Source: Rhynchospora pubera
Lineage: Eukaryota > Streptophyta > Magnoliopsida > Poales > Cyperaceae
Assembly (NCBI GenBank): GCA_028095005.1
Contig: CM051460.1
Location: forward strand, 22,429,501 to 22,493,500
Direction of reading: 5' to 3'
Length of the DNA: 64,000 nt
Position 1 is the stretch's first letter. The number at the start of each line of letters is the position of its first letter. Both the position numbers and the translations under genes were made by a program. Below are positions 35,898-46,628 of the stretch, one piece after another. The notes under the pieces were generated by a model. It was not told the DNA's origin, did no database searches, and saw only the letters and a program-made list of their open reading frames with translations.

Positions 35898-36348
35898 TGA
35901 CGCAGAGCTGGACCCACTTGATCCAAAGTTGGACCCACCTAAGGTCAATCATGATATTGGGACAAGTAGAGCTAAATTGCCAATTACCAAACATTACAAA
36001 AGACGCAAATAATCATTCACAATTACAAGATTTTTTGGTCAGAAAGTATTTCCTTAAAAGAATATTTTATTTACTTATTTAGAAAGTGTATTAGGAAATG
36101 TAATATTTTCTTTACTGTTTTAAATAATTGTATTAGGAAACATCTTATTTTATTTTTAGAAATATGTAATAGGAAAGAATGAGGACCTCTTTATATCTAG
36201 GGTGCTTAACACCAAAGAAGGGGATTCGGTAATTTTTCCTAGTATTGTTTAATGAAATTTTCTGTTCTCTTATAAATTATTTCTAACCTTACCTGACTTC
36301 TTTGGAGTAAGTTTAGAAAGGCGTTTAGTGACTAGAGATCCTACGTCA
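35898..36348 (+). repeat. Gypsy 3' LTR
   Basis: It begins tgacgcagagctggaccc and ends gatcctacgtca, 451 bp, followed by the target duplication gccag. Confidence 0.93.
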
Positions 36349-36655
36349 GCCAGCATGACAACCTTTCAGCAATAAAGGGCTACTGTTAGAAATAAATTTT
36401 AATTATCAAATAATTACTTAGCTACCATAACCAAACAGCATCCTTACGAAAGGCATATTCAATTGCAGACATCCAGGTACTATCTTTTCAAATCAGAAAA
36501 TCAATCCCATGCATTATAGTTTCATGTCTAGATCAAATTGTAAATAAATTTTCACTTCAGAAAGATAAGTTTACCTCCACATCACTTACCAGCTTGTGAA
36601 GAGACTGTTTGTTACAACATAATGGAGGTTCTCATAAAAGCAACAGTGATATTAC

Positions 36656-36862
36656 CTTGCAAGTTTCTGCAGTAAATCGCTCAAATATGGCTTTGACAGC
36701 AACACTTCGAGCTTGCTTACGGACTGGTCACACTGTCTGACCAGGTAAGATGGACCCAGCACCAAGGAAGATGGTATGGGGAATACAAGACCCAGAATAT
36801 CTTAAAGGACGAGTGGACTTGTAATTTGCTCATTGAGACTCTGGCAAGAGCATAGATTTTGG
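36656..36862 (-). pseudogene. Degenerate ClpC exon 1, locus 3
   Basis: The minus strand keeps parts of the exon-1 pattern: ALARVSMSKLQVHS early, and VRKQARSVAVKAIFERFTAE near the end, then a donor AAG|gtaata. Frameshifts lie between, and the first ~30 codons, including the start ATG, are replaced by block X (from ~36885). It is therefore non-functional. Its neighbour to the left is exon 2 with the gypsy insertion. Confidence 0.82.
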
Positions 36863-36884
36863 TGGAACGACGCCATTGGACCCC

Positions 36885-37156
36885 AGCTTAATCTAAGCGC
36901 CAAAAACGGAAATTGGAGTGATCTTGAGGTTTGTGTTGCACCTGATGAATCCCCTCTTCTGAGCTTTTCCAACAATGAAGGCATGAAAATTATGCTTTGC
37001 TATAGTATGAACAGAACTGAGCATTGGAAGTTTGAAACTCTTGGTCCTCTCAGTCAATTAATCTTTGCTACCAACAGTAAGCAAAGGTTGCAAAACTATT
37101 TTATTTATTCTACCGAGGACCTTGGCAACATAACAGAGATAGAATTCTTAACGTAA
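36885..37156 (+). pseudogene. Block X copy 1: unidentified exon-like fragment
   Basis: A plus-strand frame reads LNLSAKNGNWSDLEVC, APDESPLLSFSNNEGMK and ends YSTEDLGNITEIEFLT before a stop at 37154-37156. A second copy at 54068-54341 has the same start point, near-identical C-terminal residues and the same stop, preceded there by a splice-acceptor-like tttccag. Conservation of both ends suggests the last exon of an unknown plus-strand gene caught in the Clp duplications. The minus strand also has an open frame (SLLEKLRRGD...), so strand choice is not certain. No family recognised. Confidence 0.45.
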
Positions 37157-37889
37157 CATTAATAATACTGATAAAAAAAATGACTTCTTTCATGAAACAA
37201 AAACTGTTCCATTCTTTTAGCATCTACCAGCAATAACAAAAACCATTGGTTCAGTCATCTCTATCAAACTAAAACATAAGCCTAAAAGACAATAGATCCA
37301 GCGGCTAATTCATTCAAAAACAAGGTTCAAAAAGGAGAAATTACCATAAGCTCTACATCCCAAAAGTACATTAGAAAAGACATCAGAAAAATCAAATCAA
37401 CACTAATATAACTGAAAGAAACACTTTCTAAAATCTAATGATGGATTTTGACATGACAAGCTCTTATCACAGGACCAACATCCCCCTTTTACCAATCGAC
37501 CTGCAAAAGTAAAGTATTATCAAAATCAGATATTAAAGTGAAATATGCAATTCATTCAAATCGAAACATAAAATAACATCATTCTAAATCTTAACTTCTG
37601 TATCATTCATGCTAACTAGTTATGTAATATTTCACCAGTATAGCAACATAGCATGCTTTCATTGTTTTGCAACTAGGCACTATTGAAAAAAAAAAATGAA
37701 TAAATATTGATAACATAGTATATTGATCGGTCCCTGAGATTAACTAATATGTATGATGCCAAAGTACTAAGTTCTCAACAATTTTCAGGTTAAGTACGAA
37801 CAAACTGGGCAGATTTCAAGAAAACATCACTATATATAATGCCAAAGTACTAATTTCTCAACAGGCATTTAGAGGTTAGTACTTTGGCA
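37157..37889. other. Non-coding, duplicated flank of block X
   Basis: No gene is seen. The stretch aligns with 54342-55090 with moderate divergence and belongs to the segmental duplication that made loci 1 and 2. Confidence 0.7.
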
Positions 37890-40800
37890 TCAAACAAATT
37901 GTAGATACATGCATAATGTATTTCCCATTCTGCAGGAGTGTAACAGGTATTTAGAAGTTCTACCGAGGTATAAAAAAAATGGTAAAAAGAAAAGAACAAA
38001 AACTATCACTGAATGCAACATCACCATGGCATGGTCTAAAAGTTGTAAATTAACACCACAACCAGTTTCTGTGCTTTCAAGGGCCATCCTTGTAACCTAC
38101 ACGTTCAAATTAAAAATAATGGATCATTAGCTCTAGGGATTCACAGCTAGTTCCATTTCAGGTAAACTTTCTCAAAAATATTATGGACCGCTTAAAAATA
38201 TAAAATTGACAAATTATGAATAATTACAAATTTCTCAGTGCCTCTTGACATGACTGATAGTATAGTATCTAAAAACTATGTTAAACTTTTAGTTTAAAAT
38301 TTAAGCAAGCAAGTCGGGGTATCTATAGACATCCAACAAAAATGACCGAGTTTTAACAATGTAAGTTGCTCCTCTGACTTTTTCAGACATCACAGAGGAG
38401 ATCAAAATACAATCTGACCAAGAAAACAAAGAACACAACAGCAAATTTCCAAAGCTTTACCTGAGTACGGATATTGCTGGGATTGGCCCCAAGGGTCTCA
38501 AGAACACGTGCAGCAACACCTCCTCCCTCTCGCAACAAACCAAGGAGCAAGTGCTCTGATCCTATGTAATTGTGGCCTGAAATTATATAACACCCATTCA
38601 GTAGAATTAAAACACAAATTTTAGCATGGCAGTAGTATCATATGATGCTCAGAGAAATACGTTAGTAAAAAGAAGGATACCTTAATACTTCATTTGAAGT
38701 ACAAGAAAAAAAACATTTTATAATTTTACACCTGCCCAAATTTCATTATATCTTTATTTCACTTCAAACGGGAAAACAAGGTTTCGATAAAAATATTCCA
38801 TGAAATTTAAGAAAGAAAAACCAAAAATAAATCCACATGTTGTTTTTCTATAATTTTACTACAATTTGCAGTAGAAAATCAATAAGAGAAATATGTTACA
38901 GGACCAAAATGAAAATTTATAAGATCCAGGAACATAAAAAGGGAAAACCACAACAATCGTATTACACACATCAAAATGCCACAACTTCAACATTTAAAGG
39001 TTCACACTCAACCTAGACTAACTAGACAATTAATTAAGACCTAATTGGCTGGACAAGCAGAGTAACTGTCTCATGAGAATAACATCACTAATGTAGGTAA
39101 TGATAACAAAACAAAACAGAAATATCACAATGGAAACAACAACACATTTTGCTAATAAAAAGAAGATGGAAAATAAATCAATGAAAATAAAATAGTACAA
39201 AAATAATACCAAGTTGAATGGCTTCTCTCAAGGAAAGCTCCAAAACCCGCTTAGCACGGGGAGTGAAAGGGAACTGAAGAATAGACAGAAACCCAGTTCC
39301 TCTGCCGATAATCTCCACTACCGCGACACGTGCATCTTTCATGTTCATACCCATAGACTTTAGCACTTCTGCTGCTATGCCTGTTCCCTCTCCTATCAGC
39401 CCCAGCAAAATCTGCTCTGTCCCCACAGGGTTGTGTCCTAACCGTCTTGCTTCCTCTTGGGCAAGCATGACAACCTTTCAGAAATAAAGGACTACTATTA
39501 GAAAAAATTTTAATTATTAAATAATTACTTAGCTGCCATAACCAAACAGCATCCTTACAAAGGCATTTTCAATTTCACACTTCCAGGTACTATCTTTTCC
39601 AATCAGAACTTCAATCCCACGCATCAAAGCAAAGTTTTGTTCATTCACAATAAAAAAAAGATTCTCAGAAAGCAAAGATTTCATGTCAAGAAGAAATTTG
39701 CAAGAAAACTTTCACTCCAGAAAGATAAGGTTACTTCTGCATTACATTACCGGCTTGTGACAGTATGTTTGTTACAACATAACTGAGGTTCTAATAAAAG
39801 CAACCAGTGATATTACCTTGAGAGCTTTCTCAGTGAATTTCTTAGAGGAGTTGCTCTCAAGATTTTGTATGACACGTTTTATCTGCTCTTGCCTCACCAC
39901 AACAGGGTCTAGCTGTTTATAAAATAAAAAAATATTTTGAAAAAAAAATGAAGACAGCATGGCAAATAAACAATTCAAAAGTAAGCTAATCTGTATAACC
40001 TAATTTATCTAAATGACACCTACGCTACCCTTGAATAAATATCTATAATATTGTCGTGGAAAAAAAAATAGCCAAGTCAAAGAATATATAATATAAAATT
40101 AATAAACTTTCGGGAATGGGAACTTTTATTTCTAAATGAAAAATAAGTATCAAACATCCATCAACCAACAAGGAAATAACATTACAAACCAGTAATCAGA
40201 ATTGTAAAAATCACAACTACAGCCAAATCAACAGATATTTTTTGTCATACCGTATTCTCAGAAACTATTAAGATACAAAGAACGCAATTATATATATAAA
40301 TACCTCAAAAGGAGAACGACAATGCTCAGCCTAAATAGTTGTACTTGTATAGGCCTTTTTTAGCTTGTTCATCCAATCAAAACAAGCAGAAACCTTGTAC
40401 AAGATACCACCAAACAAGCTTGTTCGTGGATAAACCAAACACACCTCTATGTACCTCTTACTATATATAATGCCAGAGTACTAATTTCTCAATAATTAGC
40501 CGGATTAAGTAAGAACATACTGGGCATCTCAATAATTAACCGGTGCAAGTAAGAACAAACTGGGCATCTTAAAAGAAAACATCACTATATATAATGCCAA
40601 AGTATAATTTCTCGACATAGTAGATACATGCATAATATATTTCCCATTTACACCGGTATAAAACATATTTTTAGAAGTTCTGCTAGGACATAAAAAAAAT
40701 ATTTCAAAATTTTCAAAAAAAAAAAAAAAAAGAACTTACACTAAATGCAACATCACCATGGCATGGCCTAAAAGTTGTTAAACTCAGTTTGTGCCACAAT

Positions 40801-43800
40801 TCATAAAATAATTTTGAGAGAAAAAAATAACACCTTCTCAACCAGCTCAGTGAGGTTAGTTCTTTCCCAAGCCATCCTTGTACGCTACATATTGAAATTA
40901 AATATATCAGATCATTAGCGTTAGGGATTCGCTGCTAGTCCCATTTCAGACAGAGTTTCTCAAAAAAATTATAGACCGCTTGAAAAAATAAAAATAACAA
41001 GTTACGCATAATTGCAAATTCCTCAATGACCCAGACATCACTGATAGTACCCAAAAACTATGTTGAATTTTTAGTTGAGAATTTAGGAAAGCAAACAAGG
41101 TTATCTATAGACATCCAACAAAGATGACCAAATTTTAACATAGTAAGTTGCTCCTGTGCATTTTTTTTAGACATCACAAAAGCTCTAACCAATTCATCAA
41201 TATTGTAGATATATGCATAATATATTTCCCATTCTGCACGGGTATAAAAAAAAGGCATTTGGAAGTTCTGCCGAGGCATAAAAAAGTCTCAAAAAATAAA
41301 AATATATATATATATATATATATGAGGAGGGTTCCGGTGCCCACATTTTGGATGCCCCCAAATGCCCCAAAATACACTTTTTTACTACTTTTACAAAATA
41401 TAAAATTCAAACTTCAAACCCAAACCGTTAATCTTATTCGATATAACTAGCGATGCATTTTCATATAAGTTTTATAATTTTTGAAGTTTATTTGATACTT
41501 GATCAAGAGATTGAAAATTGAACGAATGTAGTTAAATATGATAGATTAATTCTAATCATTAATTCTAATCTGTTCATATTTTAGCCTCTTGATCAAGTAT
41601 CAAATAAACTTCAAAATTTATAAAACTTATATGAAAATGCATCGCTAGTTATATTGAATAAGATCAACTGTTTGGATTCGAAGTTTGAATTTTATATTTT
41701 GTAAAAGTAGTAAAAAAGTGTATTTTTGGGCATTTGGGGGCATCCAAAATGTGGGCACCGGAACTCTCCTCTATATATATACACACACACACTAAATGCA
41801 ACCTCACCTGGCATGTTCTAAAAGTTGTTAAACTCATTTGTAACAAGATTCATAAAATAAATTTGGCAAAAAAAATAATAATACCTCATTAATCATCTCA
41901 GTGATGTTAATTTCATATTCCTCAAGAGAAGGCATTTTCTGCCCACTGCTCCCACCTCCAACTCCTGCACACACATACTCTTTGCTTTCCTCGACCATCC
42001 TTATAACCTGCATGTGGAAATAAAAACAGACCATGAGCTCTTGGAATTCGCTGCTAGTTCAATTTCAGGCAAAGTTTCTCGAAAATATTATGTAGTATAT
42101 GAATAAATAAAAATGAAATGCTATGCTATACATAATTGCAAATTTCTCAATGCCCCCAGACATCACTGATAATATCTAAAAACAATGCTGAATTATTAGA
42201 TGAGAATTTGAGCAAGCAAGTCAGGGTTATATGTAGACATCCAAAAAAGATAACCAAGTTTCAACAAAGTAAGTTGCTCCGGTGCCTTTTCATACATCAC
42301 AAAGAAGATAAAAATACATTCAAACCAAGAATATAATGAACACAACAGTAAATTTCAACAGCTTTACCTGAGTACGGATATTGCTAGGATCAGCCCTAAG
42401 GGTTTCAAGCACACGTGCAGCGATACCTTCTCCCTCTCGCAACAAACCAAGGAGCAAGTGCTCCGGTCCTATGCACGTGTGGCCTGAAATTATATAACAA
42501 TTCTATCAGTAGATGGAAAACACAAATTTTAGCATGACAGTAGCATCACGTGAAGTACAAACAAATACTTAAGTAAAAAAAAGGAGCATACAAAAATACT
42601 ATATGAAGTAAAAACAAAAAACAACATTTTATAATTTTATATTTTTATATCTGCCCAAATTTCATTATATTTTATTTTACTTAAATGGGAAAACAATGTT
42701 TTGTCAAAAACTATTCCATGCAACTTGAGAAAGAAAAACCAAAGAGAAATCCTCAACAGTTCTTGTATAATTTTACAACAATTTGCAGTAGAAAAATTAA
42801 CCAGAGGAATATGTTAAAGGATCAAGATGAGAATTTTATAAAATTGAGGAACATAAAAGGAAAAACCACAATAATCTATAATTACTCCCTATATAGAGTT
42901 TTGCTATGGTGAGTTGCAACTCACCAAAGGGTCGGTGAGTCGCGCTCAAATCTCCTAAATTTAGTTCAAAATGACCGATCCAAACCATCCAATATGATCT
43001 CTCTATTGAAATCTCCTTTGAAATTTTTAAGTTTTTTTTTCGGATTTCTAAAAACTGTTATTTTTGAACGGTTCAGAACTAATTAGATTAACGATTTTCT
43101 AAAATTTCAAAAAAATATTTAAAAAATTTCGAAAATTGTAAATTTGGTCTGCATGGAGATTTCAATAGAGAGATCATATTAGACGGTTTGGATCGGTCAT
43201 TTTTGAACTAGATTTAGGTGTTTTGATCGCAACTCACCGACCCTTTGGTGAGTTGCAACTCACCATAGCAAAACTCTCCCTATATATACTTAATTTGTTA
43301 ATATAAATTCAGAATAAGTAGCATTCAAATCATTACACATATCAAAATGCCGTAATTCCAACATTTGAAGGTCACACTCAGCTTAGACTAAATAGACAAT
43401 TATGACCTGATTGGTGGACAAGAGAGAGGAGTAAAGTAACTGTCTCATGAGAATAGCATTATTAACACAAGTAGTGAACGTGGGAGTCAGTGGTCAGTGG
43501 CTCCGCCGTTATCCTAGAGGTAGCGGGTTTAATTCCCGCTGGGCGCAGAAGAGGGATAAACTCTATTTCAAAGAGTGGACTATGCCTCTATAAATAAATG
43601 GCTTTATTTCAAAAAAAAAAAAAAAACTACAAGTAATAAAACAAAACAGAAATATCACAATGTTACAACAACAATCCATTTTTCTAATAAAAAGAATTTA
43701 ATTAAATCACAATCAAAATAAAAAAGGACAAAAATAATACCCAGTTGACGGGCTTCATTCAAAGAAAGCTCCAAAACCCGCTTAGCACGGGGGGTGAAAG

Positions 43801-44618
43801 GGATTTCAACATTCACAAAACCACTTCCTTTGCCAATAACCTTTTCTACCTCGACACGTGCATCTTTTAGGTTTATACCCATAGACTTTAGCACCTTAGC
43901 TGCTATGCCTGATCCCTCTCCTATCAGCCCCAGCAAAATCTGCTCTGTCCCCACAAAGTTGTGTCCTAACCGTCTTGCTTCTTCTTGAGCCAGCATGACA
44001 ACCTTTCCGATATAAAGGACTACTATTAGAAATAAATTTGAATTATCAAATAATTACATAGCTGCCATAAACAAACGGCATCCTCACAAAAGCATATTCA
44101 ATTGCAGACTTTCAGGTACTATCTTTTCCAACCAGAAAATCAACCCCACGCATTAAAGGAAAGTTCAATTCATTCACAATAAATAAGATTCTCACAAAGA
44201 AAATATTTCATGTCAACAAGAATTTGTGAGACATTTTCACTCTGAAAGATAAGGTTATTTGCACAGCACTTACCAGCTTCTGACAGGACGTTTGTTACAA
44301 AATAATTGAGGTTCTCATAAGGAAAAGTGATATTACCTCGATAGCTTTCTCAGTAAATTTCTCAAAGAAGGCTTTGACAGCAACACTTCTAGCTTGCTTA
44401 CGGACTGGCCGCACTGTCTGACCAGGTAAGATGGACCCATCACCAAGGAAGATGGTATGGGGAGTACGAGACCCAGAAGATCTTAAAGGACAAGAGTGGA
44501 CTTGTAATTTGCTCACTGAGACTCTGGCAAGAGCATAGGTCTTGGTAGAACGACGCCATTGGGCTCGGCTCCTGTGTAAAGCAGGTAAAACAGCTGATTG
44601 TACCAGTGAACCCACCAT
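37890..44618 (-). CDS. ClpC-derived double Clp_N gene, locus 2 (no ATPase domains)
   Basis: Predicted exons, all minus: exon 1 44618-44337 (94 codons), exon 2 44002-43741, exon 3 42483-42368, exon 4 42007-41885, hybrid exon 39912-39817, exon 2 39474-39210, exon 3 38576-38461, final exon 38096 to about 37890. Intron phases are 0,1,0,0,0,1,0 and no stop interrupts. The product would be a plastid transit peptide (start MVGSLVQSAV, rich in Ser/Arg/Thr), a Clp_N domain (LAQEEARRLGHNFVGTEQ, IPFTPRAKRVLELSL, LLLGLLREGEG), a linker with GGGSSGQKMPSLEEY, the hybrid LDPVVVRQ...KFTEKALK, and a second Clp_N. Clp_N binds adaptors and substrates in ClpC. Without AAA modules it could not unfold protein itself, and might act like the small ClpT subunits (inference). 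It could also be an unexpressed relic. Confidence 0.65.
39817..39912 (-). CDS. Hybrid exon 5/1 of locus 2
   Basis: This 96-bp phase 0-0 exon has LDPVVVRQEQIKRVIQNL (start of ClpC exon 5) running into KKFTEKALK (end of exon 1). The Walker A segment that remains in the locus 3 version is deleted. The acceptor is 6 bp further in than in locus 1, so two residues are lost without a frame change. Confidence 0.8.
40835..40885 (-). pseudogene. Truncated extra exon-4 remnant in locus 2
   Basis: The minus-strand reading RRMAWERTNLTELVEK joins the two ends of exon 4 with its middle deleted. The adjoining intron sequence to the right matches 59447-59775 of locus 1, up to a junction near 41180 where exon 3 should begin but intron-4-like sequence follows. 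This marks an additional partial module lost by recombination. Confidence 0.65.
41324..41771. mobile_element. MULE-type foldback MITE (448 bp)
   Basis: The ends gaggagggttccggtgcc / ggcaccggaactctcctc are inverted, with long arms meeting near 41560. It is flanked by (TA)n, giving a compatible 9-bp duplication tatatatat. It is the same family as the element at 46106-46487. Confidence 0.85.
42895..43276. mobile_element. MULE-type foldback MITE (382 bp)
   Basis: The inverted arms start agagttttgctatggtgag, and each holds its own small palindrome (gagttgcaactc). The 9-bp duplication tccctatat lies at 42886-42894 and 43277-43285. It sits in an intron of locus 2 and is absent from the matching intron of locus 1. 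Confidence 0.88.
43476..43626 (+). mobile_element. tRNA-derived SINE (~150 bp)
   Basis: The head has a Pol III B-box-like gggtttaattccc (~43529) with an upstream A-box-like tggtcagtgg, then a body and a poly(A) tail of ~15. An imperfect 9-bp duplication acaagta(g/a)t flanks it (43467-43475, 43629-43637). The paralogous introns at 29550, 39090 and 57440 lack it, which confirms a local insertion in locus 2. Confidence 0.8.
44337..44618 (-). CDS. Exon 1 of locus 2 (transit peptide)
   Basis: The ATG at 44618 opens 94 codons to donor GAG|gtaata. The N-terminus MVGSLVQSAVLPALHRSRAQ is basic and hydroxyl-rich, as in stromal transit peptides. The last codons FFEKFTEKAIE correspond to the start of mature ClpC. 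Confidence 0.8.
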
Positions 44619-46620
44619 AGCTTGTAAAAGTATGTATAGACCTGGTATTTAAGACAGATAGAGAAAGCAAGGGAATTTACTATCAATGCATAATTCGTAA
44701 CAAGACATAATATATCTTCTTTATTAAAAAAATATATATATACAGGATTGCCATTTTCTTTTCTATTTTTCTAAAACGGGAGAAATTTTCCAAAAAATAC
44801 AAAAAACAAAAAAAAATAATAGGAACGCGAGAACAGCATATAAGTAGTTAAAGCGTCACAGTGTAAGACGCGCAACCATTTCTACAAACATGATAATCTT
44901 TACTGCACATGATCCGTACAGATAACTATGTAATTTCTAAGTTGGCATTTTATAAACTACTCGAAAAGTGAAAGTGTGACCAGGGTTTGGAACGGAGATG
45001 CATTTTTATCTTTGGGGTAAATCGACGGAGAGGAAGCGACACGTGTTGAATAAGTTGCAATCAAGGTTGGTTTTAGAGAAAAAGAGAGAGATAGCCATAA
45101 CGGCACTTACCTTTGGGGGGAAAAAAAAAGGTGACGAAGATGTTTTTCTTTTTTTCCTTTTTCTGTTTGTCGAGTGAAAGCTCCTACGCAAAAGGGTTTG
45201 TGGGGTTTAAGCTACAGAGATGGCTTGGAGAAGAAGCGACCGGATTTCAAAAAGGGCAGAAAACCAAAATGGAAATAGAGGCTTGGAGTCCGGATTTTTC
45301 AGAGAAGTATTTATTTTACGAACTAATTTCATGGATTGTAATTAGAGTTATATTACTCATGACTCATGAGTCATACCTTGAAATTTATAAGACTTTTCTC
45401 ATTTTTTCCCCAGGTACTTTTTATGACTATATTTTTTTCATCAAGTTTTTAGTTACGAACAATTTCCTTGTTATAAACATCATGTTGTAATGGTATAAAG
45501 TTGGATTCAATAGTAGTTCGAATACCAGTCTAAGTTCTTAACAAACTGATTTATTTAGTTGTAAATTTTATTTATTATAAACACCGAAAGTAAATTCATA
45601 TATCTTAGATTCAATAGTTTAAACACCTGTTTAAGCTGATTTAAAGCATGGCATGGTTTTTTTTAAAAAAAAATAGTTTCCCAAAAGGGAGCATGGCATG
45701 CTTGTTATAAAGCATTATTAGTATAAAACACACACTTTAATGATATAAATCCCAGTTTTTAAATATTATATTAAATTCAATAGTATAAAACATTCTTAAA
45801 TCAATTCACTAAATCTTTTCTTACTACGGCTTACACATTCAAAAAATATAAAAGTTAGAATTATTGGTATCAAATGCATTTTGCTAACAACATAATAAGG
45901 TGTTGCCGTATTAAAGAATTGCTCCAAATGGACTATAAATAATTACATTTATTTAATTTAATTTAAACATGTAAATTACTTTTGTTTGAAGGATATAACC
46001 AGTAATTGTTTACATTGAGCAAAGGAGGGACAGTAAACATTGAGCAAACGAGGGAAAGGTAAAACCAGTGTATGTATATTTCCTAACCTGGTTCAAATTT
46101 GACAAGAGGAGGGTTCCAATGCCAACATTCCATTAATTAGTTACTTTTTCAAAATTTAAAATTGCAACATCAAATTCAAACCGCTCAACTTATTCAATTT
46201 AACGACCGATGCATTTTCATATAATTTTTGTAAATTTTAGAGTTTATTTGATACTCCATCAAGAAGTAGAAAAATAAATGAACCTTATTAATTGTGATAG
46301 ATTCATTCTAATACGTTCATGTTTTAGTCTTTCATAGAGTATCAAATAAACTCTAAAATTTACAAAATTTATATCAAAATGCATCGGTCCTTAAACTAAA
46401 TAAGATGACCGGTTTGAATTTGACGTTTCTATTTTAAATTTTAAAAAAGTAACTAAATAGTGAAATGTTGGCATTAGAACCCTCCTCATTTGACAATTGG
46501 CGGGACTAAAGGTTCTCTTCCCTATTGGTATTGTACCCATGTAGCCTGGTACCAACTGATTTATCTTCCAGCACTGTCAAAAGTTCCCTGCATTTTGTAT
46601 ATCCGTCTCTAATTATGTGA
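44619..46620. other. 5' flank of locus 2, duplicated at locus 1
   Basis: No convincing gene. Apart from the MITE at 46106, it aligns piecewise with 61366-63200: the shared gaccagggtttgga, the cgagtgaaagctc segment, and the final taccaactgatttatctt. The promoter region was therefore duplicated together with the exons. The 125-codon ORF at 45113 is not preserved in the paralogue. Confidence 0.7.
46106..46487. mobile_element. MULE-type foldback MITE (382 bp)
   Basis: The ends gaggagggttcc / ggaaccctcctc (one mismatch) are inverted, with a 9-bp duplication atttgacaa at 46097-46105 and 46488-46496. The paralogous flank of locus 1 near 63100 (caaatttgataatgg) is the empty site. The right half of this element appears again at 51658-51798. 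Confidence 0.93.
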
Positions 46621-46628
46621 GATCTAGA

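Larger units (their letters stand above)
31409..36012 (+). pseudogene. Gypsy gag-pol polyprotein, broken
   Basis: One reading frame covers the whole polyprotein from the ATG at 31409. It holds a gag domain, CCHC zinc knuckle (CHRCQEIGHYANECPK, ~32271), aspartic protease (IIDTGS, ~32555), and reverse transcriptase (KDGSWRMCVDSRAIN, MPFGLSNAPSTF, YFDD box ~33587). RNase H (FEVDCDASKVGVGAVLS, ~34013), integrase HHCC (HFGQEKTAWL, CRVCQQAKG) and a DDE core in PHPQADGQTEVVNRS context (~35302) follow. No chromodomain is obvious after NVFNVRHLYPFHG. It is interrupted by three in-frame TAG codons (31784, 33668, 34286) and the hAT MITE at 34786, so it is dead. The order protease-RT-RNaseH-integrase defines Ty3-gypsy. 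Confidence 0.95.
30916..36348 (+). mobile_element. Ty3-gypsy LTR retrotransposon, defective
   Basis: This 5.4-kb element has TGAC...GTCA-ended LTRs of 467 bp (30916-31382) and 451 bp (35898-36348). The 5-bp target duplication gccag lies at 30911-30915 and 36349-36353. The tRNA-iMet-type primer site tggtatcagagc is at 31386, and a purine tract at 35882-35897. It inserted within a Clp_N exon of locus 3, on the opposite strand. The LTRs differ by a ~16-bp indel and several substitutions, so the insertion is not recent. The coding frame has three TAG stops and a nested hAT MITE. Confidence 0.95.
20474..36862 (-). pseudogene. ClpC-like plastid Hsp100 chaperone pseudogene (locus 3)
   Basis: ClpC is the plastid stroma Hsp100 unfoldase that feeds the Clp protease. 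Exons seen on the minus strand: degenerate exon 1 (36862-36656); exon 2 (36362-36349 plus 30915-30486, split by a gypsy element and a MITE); hybrid exon (30322-30182); exon 2 (29939-29678); exon 3 (28956-28841); exon 4 (28484-28365); exon 5 (27352-27167, Walker A GEPGVGKT); exon 6 (26853-26638, Walker B ILFIDEVH); exon 7 (26101-25891); exon 8 (25709-25634); and last exon (about 22431-22394 plus 21138-20474, with VVLFDEIEK, sensor LTSN and GARPLRR). Breaks: the true start is lost; TGA in exon 5 (~27309); a 7-bp deletion with frameshift in exon 7; the AAA2 Walker A exons are absent; and the last exon has TAG where Gln is expected (~22411) and TAA at 20915-20917. Clearly a pseudogene, though Clp_N exons of the second module stay open. 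Confidence 0.9.

Noticed and set aside
43794..43988. Plus-strand ORFs antisense to exon 2 copies (also at 29731, 57615, 60565)
   Set aside because: They recur only because the exon recurs; the minus-strand reading has the Clp_N motifs and splice sites.
45113..45490. 125-codon ORF upstream of locus 2
   Set aside because: The matching sequence upstream of locus 1 does not keep the frame; low-complexity start.
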